From Gnetum montanum (lineage: Eukaryota; Streptophyta; Gnetopsida; Gnetales; Gnetaceae), in assembly GCA_015680685.1 (NCBI GenBank), contig MNCI01007731.1, positions 509,163 through 573,162 on the forward strand: DNA of 64,000 nucleotides, written 5' to 3'. Positions 20,787 to 32,990 of this stretch are shown in pieces. A program made the translations under genes and the position numbers. The notes beneath the pieces are model-generated. The model saw only the letters and a list, made by a program, of their open reading frames with translations, was not told the origin of the DNA and did not search any database. Within the stretch, counting starts at the first letter, position 1. Each line of letters begins with the position of its first letter.

Positions 20787-23700
20787 ATGGACGTAACAAT
20801 TTCAGCACCCCTAACTTTAATAGGCCCATATAGGAAGATAGTTAGCCAATTTGACTCCACGTTGATAGACGCTAACCCCTCTTAAGAAGACGTAACCATA
20901 GCTACGTTAGAGACATCCCTAGAGTGGCCAGAACAATCGACGCGTACGCTAGATCTGGAAGCAGGGGACATAACCGAAGACCCTCTCAGTGGGGTCTCTA
21001 TCGTTACGCATAGAGGTGAGGCTAGAGCGCTTAAAGTCAGTTCTTTATTAGACTAGAAAACACACGATGCCATAACACAGGTCCTGCAAGATAACATTAC
21101 CGTCTTCACGTGGTCATACGAGGATATGCTTGGACTAGATCCCAGGCTAATCCAGCATAACATCATCTTAGACCCGCAGATTAAAGAAGTTAGGCAAAAG
21201 GCACTCAAAATCAAACCAGAAATCACGCTAGCCGTGCATGATGAAATCACCAAACTTTATCAGGCTAGTTTCGTCCGTGCAGTCGATTACTTGGATTGGG
21301 TGTCTAACATTGTGGTCATCCCAAAGAAGACTGGAAGCATACGCATCTGCATCAACTTCCAGGATTTGAATAAGGCAATGATCAAAGATAACTTCCCACT
21401 TCCAAGTATCGACCAGCTAGTCGACACAACAGCTAGGCATGCGTTGTTGTCCTTCATGGACGGCTTCTCAGGCTATAACCAGATTTGCATTAACCCAGAA
21501 CATCAACTGACTACGACCTTCATGATGCCCTGGGGCACCTTTTGCTACACTATGATGCCTTTTGGTCTGAAGAACGCCAGAGCAACGTATCAATGGGCCA
21601 TAACATACATCTTCAGCGATTACCTCCTAGGAACGCTGAATGATTACGTAGATGATATAGCTGTGAAGTCTTTAAAGTCTGAAGATCATTCAGGGGACCT
21701 GGAGTTAGTCCTTAAAAGATGTTCCAAATACAAGCTCTGGCTTAACCCAAAGAAGTGCGTATTCAGAGTTAAAATCGGATGCATGCTGGAGTTTGTGGTG
21801 TCGGAAGCTGGCATACAAGTTGACCCAGATAAGATCAAAGCCGTTGTCGAGTTAACGCCTCCTACAGACCTCAAGCAATCACGCGGGCTACAGGGACGCT
21901 TATAGTTTATACACCGGTTCATCTCGAGGTTGATTGACAAGTTACACCCTATGCAACACTTGCTGAAAAAGGGGGTTAATTTTGAATGGACCAATGATTG
22001 CCAGCATGAGTTTGACAGTTTAAAAGAAGAACTGCAACATTTACCGATGGTGTTCCCACCACAAAGGGATTTTCCTTTTTACATTTACCTCCCAACTTCG
22101 GACGTAGCGTTCGTCGCACTACTTTTTCAAAGGAAAGATGATGGGTCGGAAGTGCCCATCTACTACTTAAGTCATGCTCTATGTGCGTACGAAATGAGGT
22201 ATAACAACGTAGAGCGTAATTGCCTAGCCTTAGTTTTTAAGCTTAAAAAGTGTAGACATTATCTTTTCCGTAACAAAGTCAACGTCATCTGTAAAAACAA
22301 CATTCTTAGGGCCATTACGCATAGCTTATACGAGAGTAGCAAAATAGCTCGCTGGAAGGCTATCACAGCAGAATTCAATCTGCACTATATTGGCCAAACA
22401 CCTACGAAAGGCCAAGCGATAGCTGACCAGTTAATAACTTCACCGATTAACAATCAGGCGACCATAGAGCCAGAGTTCCCTGACAAACATGTACATAGTT
22501 TAAGCCCTATCTCTATAGGCCCTGAAGCAACGTTGTACTTTGACGGTGCCTCAACTGCTAGAGGTGGTAGTGCTGCCACTGTTATCACGCTATCGCCTGA
22601 CGATGTGAGTCTGCACGCTTATCGCTTGACCTTCCCCTGTACGAACAATATGGCAAAGTACGAGGGGCTCCTTAGGGGATTACTAACTGCCAGTGAACTT
22701 GACGTTCAATACCTGGCAATTAGGGGCGATTCGATGCTTTTCATAAATCAGATCACAGAAGTCTATGCCTGCAAGGCTGTACATTTGCAACCCTACTGCG
22801 ATACGGCTAAAGATCTTCTGAGACGATTTGCGACCATCGATGCCCAGCACGTGCCATGCATGGATAACACACTGGCCGACGCACTAGAAACACTGGCTTT
22901 GAATGTGCCTACACATCTTTTTGATACCTGTCCTGCATTGATCACAGACTGCACACGTCCTATCATTCAGATGATGCAAATCTCTTCTCTTCTTGAAGAA
23001 AACGTGCCCGAATTGTACGATGATGTTAAAACTTACCTTTTACAGGGTGAGCTACCATCTGCATTGACACGCGCACAGAAAGAAACGATCCGTAAGCGAG
23101 CTAGGCAATACATCATGATCAGAGACAACACTCTTTGTAGACGTTCCTTTGATGGCATGCTACTGACTTGCATTGACAAAAACCAAGCATAGCGTATAGT
23201 CGGCGAAGTTCACGAGGGACTGTGTGGTGGCCATGTAGCACCACGGGCTATGGCCCTAAAAATTTGTCGTTTAGGATACTACTGGTCGCGCATGGAAAAG
23301 GATTGCTTGACGAAGGTTAAAACTTGTGACATGTGTCAGCATCACGCTAACCTCATACACGTGTCACCCACAGAATTACATACAACGCAGATAACATGGT
23401 CATTTCAGCGATGGGGACTAGACATTATAGGTCCCATCACGCCGAAGTCTTCCATAGGTCATAGCTTCATTATTACCGCTACTGAGTATTTTACAAAGTG
23501 GGTAGAGGTTGTTCCCCTGTAGAAGATCACATCTCAGCAGATTTGCCATTTTATCCTCGACAACATAGTAACCAGATTTGGTCTCCCGATGACTATAGTG
23601 ACCGACAATGGACCACAGTTTAGTAGCACGGAACCAAATCCTTCTGTGATAACCTGGGCATTAGACTATCCTTTTCCTCCCCTTATTACCCACAAGAGAA

Positions 23701-24253
23701 TGGTCAAGCTGAAGCACCGAACAAAGTGATCATCAATCTACTCAAGAAAATGCTCGACGGCAACAAAAGGCGGTGGCACGAACAGATCCTCTACGTGCTA
23801 TGGGTGTATCGTACTACGTGTAGGACGGCTACAGGTAGTATGCCCTATAGCCTGGTTTACGGGTCTGAAGCAGTGCTGCCTCTCGAGTTGCAAATCCCTT
23901 CTCTGAGAATGGTCCTCTCCACGGTTATAAATGAGGCTCAACACACCAAGTCTCAAATTGTAGATCTGGATTCAGTCGAAGAACAGCAGATACAGGCTCT
24001 TGACACGATTGAAAGGTATCAAGACCAACAGCGATAGAAGCATCGCCACAACCTTCAACAGTGCCCGATCAAGAAAGGAGATCTAGTTCTCAAGGCCGTG
24101 CGTGAACCAGTAAGTAAATTCTCTACAAACTGGGAAGGCCCTTTCTTGGTGGTCGACGTGTATAGCAACGGCGTATTCAAGTTAGCAGACGTCAACGGCA
24201 ATCAATTACCAAATCCTGTAAATCATGTGTACTTGAAGCGGTATTACATTTAG
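20787..24253 (+). pseudogene. TE3 pol: RT, RNase H, second RNase H, integrase
   Basis: Copies and integrates the element. The ATG at 20787 starts a conserved lead (LIGPYRK, TLDLEAGDITEDP) in frame with RT. RT: DYLDWVSNIVVIPKK, MMPFGLKNA and catalytic YVDD at 21645-21656. RNase H 1: 22070-22440 (PIYYLSHAL, NCLALVFKLKKCRHYL). Second RNase H: LYFDGAS at 22534-22554, TNNMAKYEGLLRGL, AIRGDS; a dual RNase H is the hallmark of the Tat lineage. Integrase: H..H (VHEGLCGGH), C..C (KTCDMC), Asp in WGLDIIGP, TDNGPQF and YYPQENGQAE, then a GPY/F-like WEGPFLVV. Stops near 20881, 21051, 21903, 23190, 23521 and 24037; one frameshift near 23632. Confidence 0.93.
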
Positions 24254-24289
24254 CAACATCCACAGTGTTAACAGCAGGTATGGCAATAT

Positions 24290-24745
24290 TCATCCGCTAC
24301 GATGTTAAACTGGCACTGCACGTCCGCTATGACGTTAAACTGGCATTCCTTGCACATGCCCGCCACAACGCTAAACTGGAAATATTCGTCCGCTATGATG
24401 CTAAACTGGCAAGTTGTAATCGTCCGCTACGATGTAAAACTGGCAATGTTATATAGGTTCGCCAAGATGAAAAACTGGAATCTCTTGCACGCATCCGCCA
24501 CGACGCTGAACTGGCATAGGTAAGTAGTCATCTACTGAGACGTAAAACTAGCACAGCTCTATCCTTGGGTCATGACATGAAACTGACATCCACAGCACGG
24601 TCTGCTGAGACCATAAATCAAACATACCACCATCCTCTACAACATAAAACTAGCATTTCTTGGTCTGCCCAGACTTTAAACTGGGACCATGGTCTGCTGA
24701 GACTTAAAACCAGCCATGACAATCTACCAGGACTTAAAACTGGGA
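24290..24745 (+). repeat. TE3 array 3 minisatellite after pol
   Basis: About ten diverged units. The first half has the form CCGCTATGACGTTAAACTGG; the second half has the form GTCTGCTGAGACTTAAAACC. The same order of two unit types occurs in TE4 and TE6. Such variable 3' UTR arrays are known in Tat elements. Confidence 0.85.
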
Positions 24746-25831
24746 CTTACAGACTACTGCCATGTCAATCAAGCAAGCGTGATCGTCTCCGCACAGCTGC
24801 ATGACAAACAGGGTGGGATACTGGGACAGTCCCAGCGTTGCCACCCCACTGGCATCCTACTGATTCCTCGGACAAGCTGAGAGGCATCTTACTGACCCCT
24901 CGGAGATGCCGTCATTGCACCCACTGTAGTGGTGGTACCTCTGAAGCCCCGATGAAATCCTTGTTAACAACGACCTCAGGAACCTCTGTCGATCATCGTT
25001 ATCAGACGCTGGCTTCGCAAATTCAGCTTGCTGGTTCCTTGCCTAACCAGTTTGGTGCACTGTGTCTGATGCCTTTTGGTGAAGATATGCTGGGCCAAAT
25101 CATCAGGATTGGCAGCCCAGCCCTCATACTCCAGCTTTTTCTTCATGGCCCAATCACTCTATCTCGCATCAAACGGCGCTCGTTTCAACAACATCGCCTC
25201 TTATTTACATGAGCAATGATGCCCTCTGTTTTATTCTATGGTTGCAGGTTACTTGTTTCGAGAATTTTGTTCAAAGGTGCATCCATCTGAGCAGTGAAGT
25301 ACAACAATGTGTTGAAATGGCTGCTCAAGTTTGCCTGACCACTTGGAACTACAGGCCTGTGCTTCTCACAATCCTTACCCTTAGCTCTTGTTTCCTTTCA
25401 TCCCCACCACCCACTTCCCATACGCAGAACCTCCATACACAAGTATCCATTTTCCGCACTCACACTAGCAGAGATATCGCAGAAGTGATGCACCATTCTC
25501 CTTTTGCAAGCATTCCTGCTGTAATCAGTGACAGAGAGATCTCAGGCTGACACGCTACGCTCATCTGGAAGCATTCCTGTCAACCTAAATGTGCATACGT
25601 TTTTGTACGTGCAGTAAACATATTCCATACTCCTACCATCCTAATTCATTTTATATCTTCTCTGAATCTATTTCCCACCATGTCATTCTATCTTCCATTC
25701 TCTCCAGGTTTGCTCTTCCATATTGATAGGGCAACCCTTGAGTAGCCATGGATGGATGTTGTTCTTGCTTCTACCAATCTGGTGTTTTGTATTCTTTGTT
25801 GATGTCTTTCAGGTATGCCCTCCAACCATCA
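24746..25831 (+). other. TE3 3' UTR, no gene seen
   Basis: Non-coding stretch between array 3 and the polypurine tract. The open frames here have no counterparts in the TE4 or TE6 3' UTR. A short duplicated motif around CTGA-CCCTCGGA occurs at 24860-24910. Confidence 0.6.
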
Positions 25832-25846
25832 ACAAAGAGGGGCCAT
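25832..25846 (+). promoter_or_regulatory. TE3 polypurine tract
   Basis: ACAAAGAGGGGCCAT directly before the 3' LTR. The same tract precedes the 3' LTR of TE2, TE4 and TE6, so it is the plus-strand primer. Confidence 0.85.
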
Positions 25847-27308
25847 TGAAACACCGTAAAAATTTATGAGGCGGCCTCAGGCAAAGATTCGCAATTCAAG
25901 CAAGGGCGCATGTAAGAATTCCAGAAGGGAGACTAAGACAGAGCAACACCAAGAGGCGCATAGCATCAAGTCCTCGACTTCTTGTGCAGATTCCTAATCT
26001 TTCTATGCTTGTTCTGTTTACGCTATATCATGCAACGTAGCGTAATGGCGCTTAGCGTGATTTTGCTTAAACACAGTCCAGCATCAGAAGGATAGTTGCT
26101 TCAGCATAGGGAGAAGCTTAAGTAGCATGATATGCGACTTCTTGTGTATTTTGCTAAGTCTTTTGTTCAAGGCTAGGTTTACGCTCTGCTACGAACGGCT
26201 GCGTAATAAGCTCCAGAACAGTCGAAGGAAAAGTTTAAGAAAGTGCGATTGCTCATCATACGCTCATCACGCAACGCAGCGTATCGTAGCGTATTGCATC
26301 GCCGAGCTAAACATTGTTTACGCTTCATTACGCACGACTGCGTAATAAAGCGTAAAACAACTTAAATTCATTGTTTCCATGTTACGTTATGCTCATACAC
26401 GCAACGCAATGTGAATGAGCGTAATATAACCCAAAGACAGTTGAGACATGCCCGACGTACACCTCTTCTTCACACGCACAATATGTGAACGAGCGTATTG
26501 TGCGTAGTCATGAAGTTTGACACAAAAATGGTCAAACCAGCAGCGCCCAAAATACTCAGGACAGACGTCACCAGGGTTGTGCCTTTTCCACAGAGCGTCG
26601 TAGCCTATAAGTACCCCAGTTGACAAAGATACAGGGGTTGGAAAATCAGAGAAGCAAAGGCATTTTTCTGAGCACTGGAGCACTTATCACCTTTTGAGTA
26701 GAGATACAGAGAGCAGCACTTTGGCAATTGTTGACAGCATCACCTTCCGGTAGAAACAGAGTACAGTGCACTTTGAGTACCGGCAACAGGAGTAATCGGT
26801 CTGCTGGGGAAGACTCTATTGGTCAAAAATAGTTGATCGGTAGGCATCAGAGCTTGACCTTCTTTGCATCCCGGCTTTAGCCTTCGAGGTAGATAGGACT
26901 TCTTTTTGGACATTTTTCTTGTTGTTTTGTGCATTGCTTCACATCCAGTAATCGGGGTCTCCCTAGTGTAACGAGATATACAAAATATACATTTTCCCAA
27001 GTCAAAGTGTAGATCTTGAAACTACATCATTTCTCTTACACCAGCCTCCTCTTATCATGTTTAGTGTTATCATCGTTGCAATTCATCTACATCGTTTTCC
27101 CCTCGTTTTTGCAATTCCTTGAATCAGATCGTTTTCACAAGATATTCATCGGTTTTACTGATTAGTAAGTCCCTGTCTGATCGACAAGACCATTCAGGGT
27201 GCCGTGGATTCATTTTTCCAGCATAGCCCTCGCACGGATCCGTGGTTAAAACTGTGTACACGGAATTTGTTCGGTATTTTCCATCTGCCGACGTTTTCCA
27301 TCGTTACA
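25847..27308 (+). repeat. TE3 3' LTR (1.46 kb)
   Basis: Starts TGAAACACCGTAAAAATTT and ends CATCGTTACA. TATA box at 26606-26613. U5 motif at about 27175-27192. Confidence 0.92.
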
Positions 27309-27680
27309 TTGGGGAGATCATGGTTAGCACAACTCAGGGATGTCTCCTCACCTATACACTAGGAGATCCATCTACCTTACATAGGTAGGGAGGTGGTGAT
27401 CCACATTGACGAGGTAGCAACGCAAGGAATGCACAACGTAGACATGGAACAGGGCTCAGAGGTTGTAACCTCTAAGAATGAAGCACCTATCGCAACACAC
27501 ACTAACTATCTGGCAGAGGAATCAACTCAGCAAGCTGGTTCTCGAAATGTAAACATGTGGGTCGAGTTGTCCTTCCAAGTGGAGAACATTGACAGAGGTG
27601 AAGGTTCTAGTAGAATACCTTGGCCTTATGTCCTACTCAACCCACGATTGATCAAGAAGCAGCTACACCTAGCGTAGCAA
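27309..27680 (+). pseudogene. TE2 protease, second part
   Basis: It begins with the duplicated TTGGG and continues the protease broken at 10130 (RSWLAQLRDVSS, IHLPYIGREVVIH). The tail PWPYVLLNPRLIKKQL is the best preserved version of the conserved gag-pro C-terminus. It ends with TAG just after 27677. Confidence 0.85.
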
Positions 27681-27722
27681 CCCCATTGCTTCTTGCCCAA
27701 GCACCATCCTTGTGCATTCACG

Positions 27723-27760
27723 CCAGGGGCCAAAATGGCCTAAAACTAGCACAAAAGAGT
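27723..27760 (+). repeat. TE2 array 1 (one unit)
   Basis: GGCCAAAATGGCCTAAAACT followed by AGCA, between the gag-pro stop and the antisense-gene stop. Only one unit is present, against many in TE5. Confidence 0.7.
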
Positions 27761-27921
27761 GAAAGTTTTACATAATATTTAGCATGTAAATAATGCAGAA
27801 GTTAGCGTAGCATCAATTTCATTCACAAAGTTCTCCTTTTTATTCAAAATTTTTTGTCTTTTAGACAATGTTTGCAAAAGTTTTACAAAAATTCAAAATT
27901 TCAAAAAAAAATCCCATGTTG

Positions 27922-30142
27922 TCATGGGTTGTCCCTATTCACATCATCTTTGCCATTCGCTTCTGCATCACCTTACCCTGCGTTGTCCTGTACTCCCCCT
28001 TCATTCCTACCCTCTGCGAGCCCTGCACCCTCATCTAGAACCTGCATTATAGGAATGAAGTGGTCAGCTAGCGCAACAAACACAAGCTACAACAAAGCAT
28101 AAGCATTAATACAGTAGAAAGAAACCAACCTGAGATGGACCTACATCCATCTCGAAGGGTATCCAATCTAAATTGAGCTTGAGGTGGTGCCAGACCTCCT
28201 CTACCTTGATGTCCACCGAATGCCTATTGATTGGTTTAGCGTCTGCAGTATCTCTCTCTCTCTCAGCAGTTGTTCACCTTGACAGTCCCAAAGAATAGGA
28301 GCTAGTTGCAGTCTCTCCTGTGGGAAGGTCCACTTTCCAGTCAGGAGATTATGTAACCTTTACCTACTCTTTGAACTTGGCATAGGCCTTAGAAGTGTCA
28401 ATAGCATTTACAAATTCTTTATACGTAAATGCCTCCACAATAGCATCCCTATACAATTTACAATAAGTGGCATGTTCTAGTTTATACATATGTTTATGGT
28501 TTTTCTGGGACTGCCCCCACTCATAAACCCTGGCACTAAAATCTTTGAAATCCTGACACTTCTAGGCCAACAAGTCCATTTGCATCCATTGTTCTATTAT
28601 TTCGTGCGTGGCTTCGACATTCTGACATGAGACTATCCAAAATTTGGCATATTTTATCACAGCCATGTGCCAGTCCTCATTATTACTGTCATAGGCAATG
28701 AGAAATTTGTTCCTCAAATTGAGATCCTCCACCTCAGTGCTTAGGTCGACCTTCTCTTACTTAGCTTTTTGAACCCATTTCCACAGGTCCTTGTTGATGT
28801 TCTTATACTCCCACAAGGAGCATCCTGAGTGCAAAGCACATTTGCAATTCTCGTCGTATGTGCAACGAGACACCTTAGTCACTTTAGGTAGGAATGTAGG
28901 CATGGCACCGACTTACAAAGGCTGTGTCGTGTCCCATTTAAGCTAAGAGGTTGCCATGACATAAAGAGCATGTCAGTCGCATTAGCGTAGAAAAGTTAAC
29001 AAATTCAAAAACTCTAGCATAGCAACATGAGAGCACCTAATAGTACTACTTACCCACTTCAAGGTCCAGCTGCTGAAGGTGGCCAATCATGTCTTCGACG
29101 ATTCCATGCATGCACGTAAACTTATCAAGGATCTTGGCCCATGATTCCACATGAATATGAGGGGGTCCTGTAGAATCAACAATTTCGCCTGTCATATAAC
29201 TAAACATGTCAGCGATGGCCAAAATGGGCTATGACAAAGCAAACATATTGTTGAACTTAGCAGCGTCCAATTGCGGCCCCCCTTTCTATTTATGAAAAAC
29301 GATGGTGGCAGCCTTTGTAGAAATTCCTGCCAAGTCTGTACGGGCCTCTTCTTCATGCACTGGTGCCTTTCCTTTTGAGAGACCAGCATCTTTTTTATTC
29401 AAGGAAGACTCCTATTCATCTCCAAAAATTCCCTCGTAGTTAGTAGGAGGATTTTTCCTAATGACAAGAGCCCCTACCTTAGCGACAGGAGCTCCTTTCT
29501 TCTTGACCAGGCCCCTTTCTTTTGAGACTGGGGCCTCTGTGTCTTTATTCGTTGCCCCCGTCTTAGGTGCTAACACCTCTTTGTTTGCATTAGTTCAAAA
29601 TAGGTTAGCTTAAGGTAGGTGTTATGCTACGCTACATCATCTAGCATAGCATAATGTTGCAAGAATTAACAAAGTAGGCAAAGGAATAAACATGAACAAA
29701 AGCATTTACCAATGGGGGGTTGCATCCTCTGTAGTTTAAGCCATAGTCTCCACCCCTCCTCTTCCTTCATGCGAAGGGTTTCCTTAGCTGGAGGAGGCCT
29801 CTTCTGCTACAACTTACTGGCCATAGTCTCAGCTATGAGATGTTTCCCCCATGACATGCTATTGGCTGCAATAAGGGGTGTCTCTCCTACGTTTTCTTGG
29901 GCACAAAATTTGTGGGCCACTCAATCCTTAGTTGTCATAGAGAATGACTCCCTAATTATTTCTAGGGGATCTTAGGCTCAGGTGGTCTAAAGGATTTGGT
30001 GGATCCACGGTCTAGAAATGTAGTTGCGATTTTGCATGACCTAGGCTCCATTCTCTTGAACCACCAGAAACTCCATGAAACACTTCAGACAGGCTATGTA
30101 AAAGGCATAATGTATATTGGAATGGGATTCTGGCTTCTTATG
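27922..30142 (-). pseudogene. TE2 antisense gene (copy B), 5' part lost
   Basis: Same gene as copy A. Exon 8 begins at 28041 after an AG acceptor and ends with TGA at 27922-27924. The exon 7 region spans about 28140-28945. Exon 6 ends near 29056 with the helix CMHGIVEDMIGHLQQLD, matching copy A. Exon 4 ends at 29710 with donor GTAAAT. TE4 cuts exon 4 at 30142, within HYAFYIACLK. Exons 1-3 and the rest of exon 4 are gone. Several stops, for example TAG for TGG in the motif NGAWVMQN. Confidence 0.75.
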
Positions 30143-31393
30143 TGTAACGACAAAAAACATCGGTTGCTGGAAATACCGAGGAGATTTCTATGTACATAGT
30201 TTTAACCTTGGATCCACGCAAGGGCCATGCTGGATAAAATGAATCCAAGGTGTCCTGAACGGTCTTGTTGATTAGATAGGAACTTACTTAGTTAGTAAAT
30301 TTTTCAATGATCATATAACGAGGCAACAATTTAATATGAAAATATATTATCGATTTATGAGAAAATGAGATCTACTCCTAGATCAGATCTTGAAGGAAAT
30401 GAAGGCAATGTAAATTATGCAAAATGATTGTAGAATTTAATGTAAACAAGGTGCAATGAATTGAATTTGGAACATGCATGATCTGGAGATCTAGGATCTA
30501 CCTTGTAAATAAATATGATGAATACAATAGGATTTACAAGAGGACTCCAGTTTGGATGAAGTATCTACCACCAACAAGAAGCTATTTAGAGATTAAACAA
30601 GAAAAGGTCTATCTACCTTGTTCACTAGCCTAATCTAGGTGCAAGGGAGTCAAGCTCGAAACAAAGTGTTTGCTAACTTGGAATCTTTGATCAAAAGCTT
30701 CTCTCTATCACTATCGATGCTCTTCTATTGCCCACTCTTTCTCATCGTCTTGCCAATTTTTTGGCAACACTATCAAAAATTGCCAACCCTTTGAGCATTG
30801 TTTGCCAAGGTATTTATAAATTAGGGTTAGGAGAAAAATACGGTTTAGATGATGCATTTCCTGGGCCCACAAAATTCCATTGACTTGATGTGCTGTAGTT
30901 GAAGCTTGTGGGGCTACGCTGTGTTACACTCTAAAGCGTAGTATAGCGTAACCACCCTTCAAGAAGATAGTTCATTTGGACTTGTCTCTTACACTAAATA
31001 AACTGTCCTGCGACTATTCTATGATATGGTGGGAAGCATATCGTGGTGTAATGACTGCTATTGACTGAATTTCGTTATCTTCATTGCTGCGGCTAAGTCA
31101 AATGAGCTGTTTGCATTACACTGCATTACGCTACATAGTGTAACACAATGTAGTATGGCAAAAGTTAATATTTTTTTAACATGGCTAACTTGTGAAGTTG
31201 AAGTGTTATTGCTGTGCATCCCTCATTCTATTCTGTTCTCCCGGAGTCTACTACACTGAGCTGCATAGCATAGCATAGTAGGCCCTTAGCCGAAAAAAGA
31301 AAACTTACTGAGATGTGCCACTTGTTGAAAATCCTTGCCTAATCTTCAAGACTTTTCTGAATCATCAAGGTCTCAAAATTTCATGGTGTTTCA
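30143..31393 (-). repeat. TE4 3' LTR (1.25 kb)
   Basis: On the minus strand it starts TGAAACACCATG and ends TTTTTTGTCGTTACA. TATAAATA box at 30811-30818 (minus). The U5 motif is near 30262-30280. It has AT-rich spacers and fewer palindromes than the TE2 LTR. Confidence 0.9.
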
Positions 31394-31408
31394 ATGGCCC
31401 CTCTTTGT
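31394..31408 (-). promoter_or_regulatory. TE4 polypurine tract
   Basis: Minus strand ACAAAGAGGGGCCAT, identical to the TE3 tract. Confidence 0.85.
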
Positions 31409-32574
31409 TGATGTTTTAAGGGCTTGCCCGAGAGACGTCGACAAAGAATACAAAACACCACAGGGTTAAAGATGCCAACATTGTCTGTCGACTATTATTT
31501 GGATGTTGCTCTGTCAAGCTTGGAAGTGAAAAGGTGGAACTGTAAGGATCAGGAGAAGATTTTACAGTTATGAGGGATGGAGATTTAAGGAAGACTCAAG
31601 CATAAGCAGGATACTTCGCAAACATGTTATTTGACATCTCCCCATGGGTGTTTTCCCAAGAGGTTACGCTACTGTACCATATATGCGGGGCTTGCCTGGA
31701 CGAGTTGTCTTACTCCTGTATGGCTTGGATGAGTTGTGTTTTATCCATTTTTCCTAGATTTTCCCATTTTTTTTAATATAGATGCTTTCCATGAGGCAAG
31801 TTGCATTACGCCAGTTCATGGACGTGATGGTTTTTCATGTGTGAAAGACTTCCTGTACACTCTCATTCTGTAAAAATAGGAGGAGGAGGTAAGAGCGGTT
31901 GTAAGGGAAGAAGAAATTAAGATAAGGTGTCTGGTGGGGGAAAGGTAGGGTCTGCACTTTCAAGTAGTCAGGCTAGTCTGAGTAGCCACCTCAGAATGTT
32001 GTGATGCCTCGCCCTCCTAGTGAATGCATTTTTGAATAACTCTATCATAGCAAGTAACCTACAAAACATAACAAAGAATAGAGAATAAAGGTAGTCGTCC
32101 TAATCGCTAGGGAGGCTGTTGAAGTAAGTGTCATCCAAAGCAAAAAGAACAGTGTAGGCCATGGAGAAGGAACCATAGCAAGAGGAATTGGTCCCTTTGT
32201 TGACACTGCAGCTCAAGAATTCACCATCGAGAGCCAACTTCATCTTATCCATTTGACTAGGCAAGGAGCTAGTCAGATGAATTTGCTAAGCTAGGATCTG
32301 GTGGCGATGATGGCTAGAGGTAGCCAAGGTTATGGGTGACCATGGTTTCCTTGGGGTTCCAAGTGATGAAGCTAACCCCAGGAGTTACAATTGCTGAGTG
32401 GCCATTGTAGGAGCATCTTTGAGAGGTCAGTAGTATGCCTTTTGGCATATCTAAGGAATTAGTAGGATGCCAGGAGGGTAGCGGTGTTACATCTGTTCCA
32501 ACACCTTACACATTTCTTCTGATAGGAATGTCATGCAAGAATGATTAGGCTCACTTGCTTCATAGATTGTATGT
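31409..32574 (-). other. TE4 3' UTR, no gene seen
   Basis: Non-coding stretch between array 3 and the polypurine tract. A second CAAAACACC-like string near 31450 is not an LTR start. No open frame is shared with the TE3 or TE6 3' UTR. Confidence 0.55.
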
Positions 32575-32990
32575 TGGCAAATTCTAGTTTTAAGTCCTGG
32601 TAGCTCTTTCTTGCTTGTCTTAAGTCCCAGTAGACCATGGTCTCAATTTAAAGTCTAGGCAGACTGAGGTGTGCTAGTCTTATGTCATAGCAGATGATAG
32701 AAGAACTAGTTTATGATCCTAGCAGACCATGCTATGGGTGTTAGTTTTGCATTGTGACCTAGGGACAAGTTTGTGCTAGTTTAACATGTCAGCATACGGA
32801 TTCTTACCTTGCCATTTTTACGTCATGGCGGACGGTCAAAAGTTATGCCACTTTAGCATCATGACGGACACATGCAAGAAATGCCAATTTTACGTTGTAG
32901 TGGATGTGTACAACACTTCCAGTTTTACATCATAGGGGAATTTTTTTACCTTGTGCTTAAGCTGGGCTATCATCTAAATGTGGTAATGCT
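32575..32990 (-). repeat. TE4 array 3 minisatellite
   Basis: About ten units on the minus strand. Proximal to pol: CGTCATGATGCTAAAGTGG and CGCCATGACGTAAAAATGG. Distal: GTCTACTGGGACTTAAGAC and CTACCAGGACTTAAAACTAG. The order matches TE3 and TE6. Confidence 0.82.

Larger units (their letters stand above)
10131..27308 (+). mobile_element. TE3, complete Tat-type retrotransposon (17.2 kb)
   Basis: It is bounded by LTRs TG...TA and TG...CA and by the 5-bp duplication TTGGG. In order: 5' LTR, PBS, leader, gag-pro (+), array 1, spliced antisense gene (-), pol (+), array 3, 3' UTR, polypurine tract, 3' LTR. Hand comparison of the first 143 aligned LTR bases shows about 11 differences, far fewer than in TE2. 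It keeps more CpG than TE2 or TE6, fitting a younger insertion. Stops remain in every gene. Confidence 0.93.

Noticed and set aside
25060-25210. tRNA or other structural RNA gene
   Set aside because: No cloverleaf or A/B boxes could be made out here or elsewhere in the window.
25209-25550. 113-codon frame in the TE3 3' UTR
   Set aside because: No counterpart in the TE4 or TE6 3' UTR and no recognisable motif.
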